Part shown: positions 1-11,100 of the stretch, one piece after another
Layout of the letters: every line of letters begins with the position of its first letter
Numbering within the stretch: position 1 is the first letter of the stretch
Assembly: GCA_019925095.2 (NCBI GenBank)
Contig: CM034395.1
Span: forward strand, 1,374,001-1,438,000
Source: Dendrolimus kikuchii
Taxonomy: Eukaryota; Arthropoda; Insecta; Lepidoptera; Lasiocampidae
Reading direction: 5' to 3'
Length of the DNA stretch: 64,000 bases
Made by a program: the position numbers and the translations under genes
Notes under the pieces: model-generated
Seen by the model: only the letters and a program-made list of their open reading frames with translations
Databases searched by the model: none
What the model was told of the DNA's origin: nothing

Positions 1-469
1 TGTTATAAGTATCGGAAAAGACAGACTCCGGCAATGTGTTCTACTCCTTTGCGGGGCGTATGATAAAACTAGATGCAAAGCGCTTCGTTCTTATAGGTAG
101 AATATCCACCATATATCCACCATGTATCTGCATGCCGGTGCGTCTGGTTATCCGATGATGGAAGGGCGATGGTAGGATCAGATCGAAAAACTCAGCTACA
201 CACTCTCCAAAGTGTATCCGATAGAAAGCCGATAAGCTGGCAACCTTGCGTCCATGTTCGAGACTTTGAGTTTAGTCATCGAAAAGCTGGTCGTTGCCAA
301 CCAGCCTTCTGGCTCTTCGCTCAATCTACCCTCCTAAGCAAAACAGGCACTACGTTGTCAAGTTGCGGAAACCGCCTGCTTTCAGAAAAAGAAGAAGACT
401 AACAACTGCTTGATAGTAAAATAAGCAAAATAATCTACAAAGAGAAATGACGAAAATAAGAAGAAAGCT
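1..469. other. No gene recognised
   Basis: No gene or repeat family is recognised here with confidence. Around positions 260-330 there is weak resemblance to the last codons of the endonuclease-like module that follows at 470-1051 (a stretch reading roughly like SLLALR). This may be the tail of another, more decayed copy. Confidence 0.3.
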
Positions 470-1051
470 TTGCCCTTTGAGGAAATAAGCCAGCTTACCC
501 GCTACTTTGGACACCACGGGTTGTCATGTTTAAAAAGCGCAGGAAGAAGATCTCGTCATGCCAGCCTCAACGACATCATTCGCCGAGCTCTTGTCAGCGT
601 CGGCGTCCCGGCCATTCTGGAACCGAATGGCCTGGTGCGTGACGATGGCAAGAGACCGGACGGAATGTCACTCGTCCCTTGGAAGATGGGGCGGCCGCTA
701 GTGTGGGATGCGACCTGTGTTGACACACTGGCCCCGTCACATCTTCCAATGACCGAGTCAGGGGCTGGCAACGCTGCCGCTTCAGCTGAGGACGTCAAAC
801 GGCGCAAATATGGAGCCTTAGGAAGGGGTTACATATTTGTGCCGTTTGGGGTTGAAACATTAGGCCCGTGGGGTCCGTCGGCAAAGAGTTTCTTTAAAGA
901 CATATGTAAGAAACTCTTTGACACTACCCGTGATCAGAAGGCTGGCTCATATTTTGCACAACAAATAAGTATTGCCATACAGCGTGGCAATGCAGCCAGC
1001 CTTCTGGGCACGCTCCCCGTTGGCAATGATCTGCTACATAATGTATTTTAG
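470..1051 (+). pseudogene. Orphan restriction-like endonuclease-type C-terminal module of a retroelement
   Basis: An open frame of 193 codons that resembles the C-terminal part of a polyprotein from a non-LTR or related retroelement. Seen in the sequence: HHGLSC near the start, [26 protein letters not shown] at about residues 61-72, [10 protein letters not shown] at about 77-86, a KRRKYGAL stretch near residue 110, and [13 protein letters not shown] near the end. The order RPD, then an aspartate about 15 residues on, then K..KY recalls the catalytic layout of restriction-like endonucleases of R2-type LINEs. That comparison is an inference. No reverse transcriptase lies upstream, so this is a 5'-truncated fragment and the first ATG is probably not a real start. 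A shorter relative lies at 45610-45830. The exact family is not known to me. Confidence 0.5.
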
Positions 1052-1370
1052 TTATAATGTCTTTGGTTTTTTATTTTTAGATTATAAAAAAATAAGAAGT
1101 AAGTTAGTAACGGTAATTATAAAGTATTGGATGGAAGCATATTGTGTAATATTCAGCGAAACTTAGGTAGTGAATTGGCAAATATATCTAAAGTGGAGCT
1201 ATATTTGTTGTATACTTCAATCATTCGTGGAATGGGTGAAGTGCTGCCTAAGACTCACTTGCGTAAAGGTGGACTAAAGATAGTGGCGCGTGAGTGGGGA
1301 TAGTCAGCAGGCACTCTGAAGTTGACTCTACTTATTAGTAGTTGAGGACAATCTACTATGTAATGTATTA

Positions 1371-1371
<1 letters not shown>
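1052..1371. other. No gene recognised
   Basis: AT-rich sequence following the endonuclease-like fragment. It may be that element's 3' untranslated region. Nothing else is visible. Confidence 0.3.
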
Positions 1372-1437
<66 letters not shown>

Positions 1438-1438
1438 A
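1372..1438. repeat. (TA)n microsatellite
   Basis: About 67 bases of nearly pure TA dinucleotide with one ACA interruption. It abuts the 5' end of the RTE fragment that follows and may have been its insertion site. The sequence after the RTE tail also begins with TTATATAAA. Confidence 0.9.
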
Positions 1439-1439
1439 A

Positions 1440-2175
1440 GGTTATGGTGTTTGAAAGAGAAGAAACCAGAACGAATGCAAGGATAATGGTCGATGATGTT
1501 ATGCTAGAGCAAGTGAATGAGTTTGTATATCTTGGATGTGCTTTTAGCAGGGATGGAAGGTACACCGCTGATATAGAAAGAAGAGTGAATTTGGGGAATA
1601 GTGTAAATGGAGCGTTAGGTAAACTTCTAGGCGCTAAGAACCTCAGCCAGAAGGCCCAGCTCGCCATACACAACGCGGTGCTGGTATCTACGCTCACGTA
1701 TGGATGCGAGAGTTGGGTATGGAAGAGAGAGCATGAAAGTAGAGTATACGCGGTCGAGATGCGAGCACTGCGCAAAATCTGCGGAGTGACGCTCGCGGAC
1801 CGCGTTCGTAATACCGAAGTAAGAAAGAGACTTGGTCTGAAAGAGAGTGTCGGGGTGAAGGTAAGGAAAGGAATGCTCCGGTGGTTCGGGCATGTGGAAA
1901 GAATGCATGATGAAAGAATGACTAAACAGATATACAATGCAAAAGTGGATGGATGCAGAAGTCGTGGAAGGCCACGACACACCTTCCATGATCAAATTGA
2001 TTGTGTACTAGCAGAAGGTGATGTCAGGAGCCTTAAGAACAGACGAGCTTGCATGACAAGAGTTATGAATGTCAAAGAGGCAAGTGAGGTGTGTAAGAAT
2101 AAGCCTAAATGGCACTCTGTTGTTCGTGCCTACCCCGCAAGGGAACTGGCGTGAAGTTATGTATGTATGTATGTA
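1440..2175 (+). mobile_element. RTE-like LINE, 5'-truncated copy A (longest in the window)
   Basis: The C-terminal end of a non-LTR retrotransposon polyprotein, with the frame open from 1444 to 2154 (236 codons). Diagnostic stretches are NEFVYLGCAFSRDGRYTADI, TLTYGCESWVWKRE, LRKICGVTLADRVRN, MLRWFGHVERM and RSRGRPRHTFHDQI. These follow the reverse transcriptase in RTE-type and related LINEs. The catalytic domain and the apurinic endonuclease are missing. The copy ends just after the stop codon in a short (TATG)n tail at 2157-2175, which is shared by all related copies here. It is the longest of 13 fragments of this family in the window and serves as their reference. It cannot be autonomous. 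Confidence 0.85.
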
Positions 2176-2394
2176 ATTTATATAAAAACATCAGGTCCAA
2201 AATGTTGCGCCTCTTCGCCAAGGAATCAACTCCAAAATATCTCAAACGCTCTCCGTAAGTTACGTTTCTTTTTTCTAGATTTGTGCGATAACACAAGTGC
2301 CATAGGAAGCGGTTTTGGACGCGCTCGAGTCTTAGAGAATGAGTTGAACATATTTCTCATGTTCTCAAAATATTCCATCTCCTGTATCCTCCTC

Positions 2395-2545
2395 TATTCT
2401 TCTTATTTGATCCCTCTTTCTCCCGTTCTTAAGGCTGGCTACGCGTTAGCTTCGCCATTGATGTTGCGTACGTCTATAGGTGACCACTTTCCATGATCTA
2501 GGTCGTCTGCCTCTTTACCAGCTTCATGTGAGTAATAAATAAAGT
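2395..2545 (+). repeat. Dispersed poly(A)-type repeat fragment
   Basis: Contains CGTCTATAGGTGACCACTTTC and ends in GTGAGTAATAAATAAAG. A similar core (TCTATAGGCGACCACTTTC) occurs at about 62410-62430. It is probably the 3' end of a retroposon. The sequence from 2176 to 2394 shows nothing recognisable. Confidence 0.45.
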
Positions 2546-3150
2546 TATTTTCTTTCTTTCTTTTTTTTCATTTAAATGAAAATTATTACATGACACTTAA
2601 TCATAATATACCATTTTTGATACTGTGTATGGGCCTTCTCTTCTAAAGAGGACAGAACACCTGATCCAACGTATTCAAAATGCTAAGTTGGTCTGAAAGT
2701 TTGTTTCGAATAAACTCTGAATGGACTAAATGAAAATTTAAAGAATAGAAAAAGGAATTATGACGTATTTTCATAAGCCTTCGGTAGTAGTATCTACACA
2801 TAATTAAAACTACAATTTACATACTAAACGTCAATATAATTATCAAAAAAAAATGGCGGGTAAAACTTGGGGTCTTAGGACATATTTTGGAGGTGGGCAC
2901 TGAAAACCAGTGCTGTGTCGGAACATGTTTACTGAGTGCCAACCTCATTTCATATATTGCGGCTTTCTTTTATTGTTATTTTCTTTTCAGTTTGTATTGT
3001 GTGCGTAGATCCCTTTCAATATTTAGTAGGTTTCAGCACGTCCACAAAGTCCAAATCTCGAAAAAAGTAGCAGACTGGAAAAACTTAGTAGGTGGCGGTA
3101 ATGAAGGCCTTTACACTTCGTATTTCAACAATTCAAATCATAAAACCTAG
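2546..3150. other. No gene recognised
   Basis: AT-rich DNA without a convincing frame or a repeat that I recognise. Confidence 0.3.
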
Positions 3151-3152
3151 GT

Positions 3153-3382
3153 ATTTTTTTTATTTCAGGAGTTCAGCAGACAGGCAGACGGCCCACTTGA
3201 TGGAAAGCGGTCACCATCGCCTCTGAACATTTGAAACACCAAAGGTGCTACAAATACGCTGCTGCTCTCTTAAGGGACACTGGAACCTGGTCACTAATGT
3301 CGGAACAGAACTCAAGGTTGTTATGGCGACATACTCTAGACCAGGGGTGGTAGCCATCCAGTCGGGCAAATGCCCTACCACC
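3153..3382 (-). mobile_element. Family P retroposon, short form
   Basis: Minus-strand copy read on the plus strand from a T-rich tail through GCAGACAGGCAGACGGCCC to CCCTACCACCT. It lacks the first ~85 bases of full copies. The 5' break falls at the GCCAGGTGGTAG position, as in three other short copies. No tRNA-like head is visible, so family P may derive from a LINE 3' end. Confidence 0.8.
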
Positions 3383-3390
3383 TATAAATA

Positions 3391-3546
3391 CATACATACA
3401 TACATACATAACTTCACGCCAGTTCCCTTGCGGGGTAGGCACGAACAACAGAGCGCCATTTAGGCCCATTCTTACACACCTCACTTGCTTCTTTGACATT
3501 CATAACTCTTGTCATGCACACTCGTCTGTTCTTAAGGCTCCTGACA
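3391..3546 (-). mobile_element. RTE-like LINE copy B, 5'-truncated
   Basis: Plus-strand reading starts with (CATA)n and CTTCACGCCAGTTCCCTTGC, the reverse complement of the copy A terminus. Only the last ~155 bases remain. Confidence 0.85.
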
Positions 3547-3618
3547 ATATTTATGCCAACTGTCACTTGTTTTTGTCAGTTCATTCGCACGTAATAAATT
3601 GTTTTGTGACGCAAAATT

Positions 3619-4652
3619 ATGGATAAAAGTGAGTTATGTGCGGTGATAAATTATCTCAGCTTGAAAAAATGTCTACGAAAGATTTTTTTCGGACATTTCG
3701 CTGATATTAGAGGATGATGCCTATTCTACGGTTTCGTACTCGTTGGCTGAATTTAAAGGAGGTAGATCAAGCTGTAAAGATGACCCGCGTTCTGGGCGGC
3801 CTTCATCCTCCGTTACGGAAGAAAATCTCAGTAAGGTTGAGAATCTGGTTTTGGAAGACAGAATAATAACTATAAAAGATGATGATGATGGCTGAGTTCT
3901 TAAAGATATCTTTTGGTAGCGTTCAATCCATTTTAATTGATTCACTGGGGTTCAAAAAACTGTCGGCAAGAGGGGTGCCACGAATACAAAAAGCTACGTT
4001 TGGAAATTTCTAAGCGTAATCTCGAAATGCTCCAGCGTGATTCGGATAATTTTTGCCGTCGCCTTCTCACCATGGATGAAACTTGGGTCCCCCATTTCCA
4101 TATTGAAACTAAGAGACAAAGCGTGTTTTGATACCGACCATCCTCTCCATTCACTAAGAAATTTCGAATTGCTCCTACCGCTGGCAAAGTTATGCCCTTA
4201 GTGTTTTGGGATAATGAAGGAAAACTTTTTATTGATTACATTCCAGAAGGGCAGACGATTACTGGACCCTATTATGCAAATTTAATTCCGAAAGTGCGTG
4301 AAGCGATTCACGAAAAACATCGCGGAAAACTGTCGTTGGGCGTGTTGTTTCTTCACGATAACGCTCCCGCTAATCGATAGCAAGTTACGTTCAAGGCAAT
4401 CCGCTGTGCTGGCTTCAATCTCCTTGACCACCTATCATATTCTCCGGACATAGCCCCAAGTGATTTTTACTTATTACCAAAATTGAAAGTGGAAATTTGT
4501 GGAACTATATTTCACAATAACGACGCGGTTATGGCTATCGTAGAGGAGTTTTTGGAGACTCAATGAAAACAATTTTTTCGCAAGGGATAAGGAAGCCAGA
4601 AACGCGTTTTTCTAAATGCATTGCATTGGAGGAAGATTATGTAGAAAAATAA
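3619..4652 (+). pseudogene. Mariner transposase, inactivated
   Basis: A mariner-family cut-and-paste transposase broken by frameshifts and stops. Recognisable in order: start MDKSELCAV; a helix-turn-helix-like part with DDPRSGRPSSSVTEENL; LEISKRNLEMLQRDSDNFC; the first catalytic aspartate in RRLLTMDETWV; VFWDNEGKLFIDYIPEGQTI; the second aspartate in LFLHDNAPANR; and the third in SPDIAPSDFYLL. The last two are separated by 34 codon positions, one of which is now a stop (4378-4380), giving a DD34D layout. Frame changes occur near 3665-3720 and 3885-3960. I could not identify convincing terminal inverted repeats, so element limits are uncertain. It lies between an RTE fragment and a family P copy. 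It is not functional. Confidence 0.85.
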
Positions 4653-4904
4653 AATTAACAAAAAATTTTGAATTTTTTAATATTGATTCCAAGAACTATA
4701 TGATTCACCCTCATATATTTTTAAGTCAATTTTATAGATTTATTATAAAGAACTTTTTTACATTATGTTTCAAACATGTATGTTACAAATATAATATGAT
4801 TTTTACTTTTCTTTGGCGAGATAAAGGCTGTACACACGTTTTAGAGACAAGCCTAGTTTAAAATACATAGTTACGTTGACTGGTAAAATTATTTACTTAA
4901 TTTT

Positions 4905-5183
4905 GTTTTTATTGCATGAGTCCAGCAGACAGGCAGACGGCCCACCTGATGAAAAGCGGTTACCATCGCCTATGGACATTTGCAACACCAAATGTGCTAC
5001 AAATGCGCTGCTGCTCTCTAAAGGGAGACCACTAATGCCGGAACATAATTCAAGGTAGTTATGGCGGCATACTCTAGACCAGGGGTGTCATCGTCCAGAT
5101 GTTTTGTCGCCTCTGATGAGAGGCCGCCCGGCCGCAGGAAATTGTATTCTTTCTCCGTTCCTATACAGATAAAGATTTTTAGC
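4905..5183 (-). mobile_element. Family P retroposon, near full length, with target-site duplication
   Basis: Poly(T)-side start at 4906, then TCCAGCAGACAGGCAGACGG, ending after TTCTTTCTCCGTTCC, so it reaches the family's 5' end. It has a ~30-bp internal deletion near 5080. ACTTAATTTT occurs at 4895-4904 and again at 5184-5193, a 10-bp duplication consistent with target-primed reverse transcription. Confidence 0.8.
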
Positions 5184-5193
5184 ACTTAATTTT

Positions 5194-5706
5194 TTTTATC
5201 CTGATATGTCGCAAAAACTGTGTAACTCTATATTTTGAACTAGTAGTGGAAAATTCTAAAAAACATCGTTTACTTTTGAAAGTATTTTTAACAAGAAAAA
5301 CCGTGAACATTGGTTTATTTTTCGGAACCTACATAGTCCATGGACAGACACGCACTTGGTCAATTCAGTATAATCACTGTCATGTTGTTAAGTGACGCCT
5401 GGCTAGGCGACGCCGGGTCAACTGATCCTAAATAAACTTAAATTTTAAAACACGCCCAGCCGCATTTCAGTAACTTACGTAAACCACGCAGTATTAGGGA
5501 TCAAGGGCCTTAGGCAAAGGTATAATAAATTCAAATCACACATCCCTCAGCGAGGACAGCGCGATGATAAAGTGCCCTTCAATAAAGAACCGAATGATAC
5601 GCGCTGACACCAACTGCTACTTGCTATATATGTTACAGAGAGGAGAACAGTAAGATAACTCCATGTAGCTCTCGAACAATGTAAATAATCCACAAGTGCG
5701 GAAATA
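5194..5706. other. No gene recognised
   Basis: No frame or repeat that I can name. A CAATAATGT-type AT-rich stretch leads into the LINE tail that follows. Confidence 0.3.
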
Positions 5707-5845
5707 ATGTAAATAATAGATAGATAACACTTTATTGTACACCATGACAGAAAACAGAAAATCTTATAGCCTAAAAATATTCTAAATGTGCACAATGGGC
5801 GGTCTTATCGCTAAGAAGCGATATCTTCCAGACAACCCGTGGCAG
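5707..5845 (-). mobile_element. 3' tail of a CR1/Jockey-type LINE
   Basis: Contains GATAGATAACACTTTATTGT and, 80 bases on, CTTCCAGACAACCCGTGGCA. Read on the minus strand this is GGTTGTCTGGAAG, then a polyadenylation-like CAATAAAGTG, then a (TATC)n tail. The same arrangement recurs at 17911-18062. Confidence 0.7.
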
Positions 5846-5861
5846 GAATAAAACAGTTTGT

Positions 5862-7390
5862 ATTTTTTTTTTTTTTTTATTATATTTCCTCTCTCCGGAC
5901 GAACGAGATTATCCGGGCTTTTTACGTTTTTTGGGGTTTATATATATATTTTGTTTTTTTTTATGTATTCTTTTCTTTTCCTTTCTTTTTTTTTGTCTTT
6001 TATCTTTTTTGTCTTTTTATTCTTTAATTTTCCAAAATTATTTTACAGTCTTACTTAATACTAATACATTTGTTTGCAATTATATATTACATTTACTCTA
6101 AAACTAGTGATATCTAAGTACATATTTATTGTTTTATCTTGGCTATTTATATTCTACAAGGCACACTACATTCTACTAATACCTTACAACCATTGCTTTA
6201 GCAAGCTTTTATTTATTACTATTTATTCTTTACTATTATTATCTTATTTTTATTATTTTTTTTATTTTTTATTTTTTAGGCTTATTTGCTATATATTTTT
6301 GTTTGCTTTTTTAATCTTTTAACTATGAAATATGTTTATATATCTATACTATTTTATACATTATCTATATATTTATGAATATATGTTAAATGTAGGCTTA
6401 TCTATCTATTGTGTGTTTTATTGCGTTCTATTACTTTTTTAACTATCTTTATACAGTATTCCATAAAGTGTTCTATGTTATTTTTGGACATTAATTCTGC
6501 CATGTTTTTAAATTTCACTTCCATGCTAAGCTTGCTCTCGCATTCGAATCTCTCCCGGGAATATGCCGGGCACCAGAAAATGATGTGCGGGACATCTTCT
6601 ATCTGCTCTTCGTCGCAGATGCACGAGGGATTCTCTTTGCACCCGAACCGGTTCAGGTACTCCGAGAATCCCCCGTGCCCTGTGAAGAGCTGGGTATGCA
6701 GGCCGGTGAGGCCGACCTGCCTAACAATCTTGAAGGCCCGCGTGACTTCAGGGAAAAAGAGTTTCGTAACGGATGCAGTTGACTCTTGACAGTATCTCCG
6801 GTTCCATTCGTCAACCGTTCCCATGCGGAACTGTCGTTTGACGAAGGAAACCGGACACTTGTCGTAAAGCGGCTTCACTTTCAGAGAAAGTGCTGCCGCT
6901 TTCGCCAACTCATCCGCCCGCTCGTTTTCTCTGACGTCAACGTGGGCCTTTACCCAGTACAGGCTAATCTACTTGCCCTGGGAGACGCACCGCCGAATGT
7001 TCTCCCTCGATGCAACGGCAAGTGGATTGACGGAGCCCCAGTTGCACAGCGCTTGCAATGCCGATCTAGAATCACTGTAGATGCCAAAGCTTCTTTCTGG
7101 GCGGGTCCAAGCCGACGCCGTCGCCTCACGTATCGCCAGCATTTCCGCCTGGTAGACCGTGCAATAGGACGCCAGTTTAATCTTTCGGCTTTTGGTCTCG
7201 ACCTCATTATCCCAAAAGGATAATGCGGCTCCGACCTGGCCTTCGATTAAACTGCCGTCCGTGAAGATGCGCACTGTCTGTAGGCGTTGTGCATCTACCT
7301 GCTCCTGGTCTATCAGGCAGCTATACTGTAGCTCGATCTGTGAGGCCGGGTGAGTAAACAGATTGTATTGGTCAAAGGTGGTATAAATAA
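5862..7390 (-). mobile_element. R1/I-superfamily LINE, 3' half
   Basis: On the minus strand the element runs from a broken 5' end at about 7390, through the RNase H and C-terminal coding part (7390-6402), to an AT-rich 3' untranslated region ending in poly(A), seen as poly(T) at 5862-5878. The 5' end stops exactly where the truncated LTR of the neighbouring BEL element begins. One element was therefore cut by a rearrangement at about 7390. Confidence 0.8.
6402..7390 (-). pseudogene. RNase H and zinc-finger tail of an R1/I-type LINE polyprotein
   Basis: The RNase H domain shows its acidic residues in IFTDGSLIEGQ, QAEMLAIREA and YSDSRSALQAL, and the conserved histidine in WVKAHVDVRENERADELAK. 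The C-terminal part has LFTGHGGFSEYLNRFGC followed by CICDEEQIEDVPHIIFWC, a Cys-His cluster seen at the end of LINEs that carry RNase H. A single in-frame TAG at 6969-6971 splits the frame between the third and fourth RNase H motifs; the same frame continues on both sides. The endonuclease and reverse transcriptase are absent. Minus-strand codons upstream of 7390 belong to the BEL LTR and are not part of this protein. The clade (R1, I or LOA) is not resolved. Confidence 0.8.
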
Positions 7391-7640
7391 AACGCCCATA
7401 GCTAGCGCGATTAGCAACTAGGCGTCGGACGGAATGCGGGTATAGGAGGCCGAAAAAACTGAAAATGAACATACTGCTGATACTACTATCTCTTCAAGAA
7501 AAATTATCAATTCAGCCACTCAGCTATATTGTACTCTCTTTGTTATACTCTTTAAATGTATAGTACATTTATAAATAATAATCATACAGTCCATTATTAC
7601 GTCGAATTTTCATTTACAACCCGAGGTGCAACTGCCACCA
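7391..7640 (+). repeat. 5' LTR of BEL element 1, 5'-truncated
   Basis: Starts at CGCCCATAGCTAGCGCGATT and matches 13776-14020. The segment equivalent to 13704-13775 (TGTTGCGGACAG onwards) is absent; the bases to the left belong to the R1-type LINE. The right end is near GCAACTGCCACCA. Confidence 0.88.
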
Positions 7641-7649
7641 ATAGTTTTT

Positions 7650-7667
7650 TGGTACTTCGCCGCCGGA
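7650..7667 (+). promoter_or_regulatory. Putative tRNA primer-binding site of BEL element 1
   Basis: TGGTACTTCGCCGCCGGAT begins about 10 bases after the LTR. It starts with TGG, as expected for pairing with a tRNA 3' CCA end. The second BEL element has the similar TGGTCCTTCGAGCCGGAT in the same place (55218), which supports the call. The tRNA is not identified. Confidence 0.55.
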
Positions 7668-7807
7668 TAGAAGAATCGCAAAGAAGAAACGAGCAGTGTC
7701 TTTTGCTCCATCGAAACCTCAAGAAAGAAGAAAGACCAACTCTATACGGTCTCGTAGCGGCACCCTAAAGAAGAAAGAAGATTATTATAGAAGATCATCG
7801 TGGGCAG

Positions 7808-7876
7808 CCCGGACTACGTACTAGGAGACCAAGAGTTCCTGCCGGACTACGTACCAGGAGACCAAGAGTTCCTGCC
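7808..7876 (+). repeat. Tandem duplication in BEL 1 leader
   Basis: Two adjacent ~34-base copies of a unit containing CCGGACTACGTACCAGGAGA and CCAAGAGTTCCTG. It lies in the untranslated leader between the primer site and the gag-pol start. Confidence 0.75.
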
Positions 7877-8145
7877 CCGGACGCCGAGGCTACGCGTCTG
7901 CAGGATCAAGACCGGAAGAAAGAATAACGTTACTTCGTACCGTGACCGAGTGACTGTCCACCTAACGGTGCCAAACGGCCAGTTCACAAAGTCATAGACG
8001 GTGCGCTGTTTCCAGTTAGGTCGGTCAAAGGTCTCAGTGTTTAGTGTTTAGTGTAGTAAATTAGGATCGTCGGTTATACACACACATATATACACACTGG
8101 TCAGGGTAGTCGGTCATACGTGTTAGGCTAAGGCAAGGACCGAAG

Positions 8146-11100
8146 ATGCCGAACACCAGGAGCAAGACCGCCGAAGACAGAGTGCAGAGAGCGTATCAAG
8201 AACCCCCCGCGTCGCCGTCCGTACATATATCCGCGTCCGCGTCCGCGCCGAACGTATCGCGACCCGCGTCGCCCGGAATGCAACAGACGACGACCGCGCA
8301 AGTACACACCGCGATTCGTACTGAACGCCAATCGCGATCACCGTCCGTCCGATCACACCGTTCGCAGCTCAGCGCCGCCACTTTGGTGAGGCAAGTGGAA
8401 CTGGAAGCAGAAGAACAAATCGCCGCAATCCGTCGGGAGGAGCTCCGGTTACAAGTGTCGCTGATCAAGAAGAGGGTCGCTGCGAACATAGCCGCCCTCA
8501 AGGAGCAGACAGACGGGAACAGCGTGTGTGAAGACGATGGGGTGGAAACAGAGAGAAATATAACAGAGTGGTTGAAGAATACCCGCATACGGGGGGAGTC
8601 GCCGAGCGCAGGCGACAGGACCGAGCCCGGAACGAGAGGAGCCGGACCGCGACCACCGTTAGACGCTGCGGGAAGAGCAAGGGAAGAGTATCCAATGGCG
8701 CGGGACCGGTCTGCAGAAACGAACGACCAGACCGCTCGTGTGACGTTCAGAACGCCGCGCAACGCAAGATCGCCGACGCCGACCAGATCCAGGGATCGTG
8801 GAATCGACCGTCTAGCAGACGTACTGGAGCGCATGACACGCAACAGGCCGACGCCGCGACAGTGCCAGGAGCTGCCTACCTTTAGCGGGGCCCCGGGAGA
8901 GTGGCTACCGTTTAAAGCTGCAATGCGCGAGTCGACGAGCTTACACGGATTTTCACCTGCGGAGAACTTAGGCCGTCTACGCACTTGCCTTAAAGGCGAA
9001 GCAAGGGAGTGCGTGACAGCCCTGCTGTATACCGCCGTGGACCCTGCGATCATTATGAAGACGCTGGAGCGCTGCTATGGACGTCCAGAGATCATAATCA
9101 GTCGCGCATTGGAAGACATCAAGAAGTTGCCACGATCGGGTTCGTCTGCCAGCGAACTCAACAGCCTAGCCACCAAACTGCAGAATATAGTGACGGTCAT
9201 CTCGTGTGTCGACAACAAGGGATATTTACTTAACCCTATGTTGACACGACAAGTCGTCGAGAAGCTCAGCCCGCATCTACGAACGAAATGGTGCGACTTT
9301 GCAGATGAATTCTCGAGCCGAGACGAGCCGGAGATTATGACACTATCGAAATTTCTAACGGGCGAAGCAGACAGAGCAATGAAGTATTCTTTCATGACGT
9401 CATCACTGCCTACGACGAGTGTAAACGTCACTAAAGAAAATAAAGTGAAGCCGCCGAGGATGAACGAGCGTCGCCGTGTGTATGCTACAACGGAAGCCAA
9501 GATCGTGTGCTACTGTTGCGGAGCTGAGCACCAGACAACGCAGTGCGGCAAGCTGGCTTCGATGTCGTTGCCAGCCAGATGGGAGTGGGCCAAGGAAACG
9601 AGAATATGTTTTTTGTGCCTACTAAGTAAACACAGACGGTTCCGTTGTAAGGCGAGGAAGTGCGGTGTTAATGAATGCCGCGAGCCGCATCACGCACTTC
9701 TACACCAACGAAGGGAAACTGGAGCCGTCAGTGGACCGATCGACCGAGCGGAGTCGGTCAGTCAACCGGCCGACAGAGAGGAGTCGGTCATGACGGCATC
9801 GGCACACAATTCTAACACCGAGAGAAGAGTGTTATTGAAGGTGTGTCCGATTACCGTCAAGGGGCTTAACGGAAAGGAAGTGAGCACGTACGCGCTGCTG
9901 GATGAAGGGTCCACGATCACGCTCGTCGACGAGGAGATAGCCGGGATGCTAGGGGCAGATGGCCCGAGGAGGCCATTGAACATTCACGGCATCACGTCGA
10001 GCCAGCGGGAAGCGGAAAGTAGGATGGTGAGCGTCGCGGTGCGCGGAAGAGCGCAACCGCACTACCATCCTATCAAGGCGCGCACCGTGAAGAAACTCGC
10101 ACTGGGAACTCACTCCGTTAAGTCTGAAGTCATACGACAGTTACACCATTTGAAGACGCTTCATATAGACGACGTGTGCTTTATGAACGCCAAGCCGCGC
10201 GTATTAATTGGAGCTGACAACTGGCATCTGATCGTGACTAGAAAACTGTTGGCAGGAAAGAAGAGCCAACCAGCCGCTTCCCTGACCCTCTTGGGGTGGA
10301 CCATACACGGGAGTGCACCCAGAGGCCTGGTGACGCAGGGAAACGACACCGTATTACACGTCCGAACGTGGCAAGATAAAGAGCCGCGGGAAAAGGACGA
10401 ATTATTCGAAATAGTGAAGTCTCATTTCGATATCGACGCACTCGGTATATCGAACAAGGTGAAACCTGTAGCGGAAGAACAACGGGCGCTGAAGATATTT
10501 TCAGAGACCGTGAAGAGAGAAAACGGCCGCTTCGAAGTCGGACTGCCCTGGCGAAACGATGACGTCACCATGCCACCGAGCTACGACATGGCAGTGCGTC
10601 GTCTACGCGGGATCGAGCGCAAAATGGATAAGTCGCCGCAGTTTAAACAAGCATACACGGCCCAGGTCAACAGGCTACTAGCAAAAGGATACGCCGAGCC
10701 TTGCGAACGAAGCCACGAAGGAAACCAACGCATGTGGTACATGCCTCACTTCGCCGTTACGAACCCGAATAAGCCTGACAAAGTGAGACTGGTATTTGAC
10801 GCTGCCGCCCGTTCAAACGGGGTGTGCATGAACGATGCGTTACTGGATGGGCCAGACTTGCTACGTGCCTTATACGGAATCCTGTTCAGATTCCGGGAAG
10901 GGAAGATCGCCGTAACAGCTGACATACGTGACATGTTCCTTCAGGTGAAGATAAGGAAAGAAGACAGAGCGGCGCAGCACTTCTTATGGCGCGGTGACGA
11001 CCGCCATAACCCGCCTCGGCGCTACGTTATGACGTCTATGATATTCGGAGCACGAAGCTCGCCATTCCTCGCACATAGCGTGAGAGATAGGAATGCGAGT

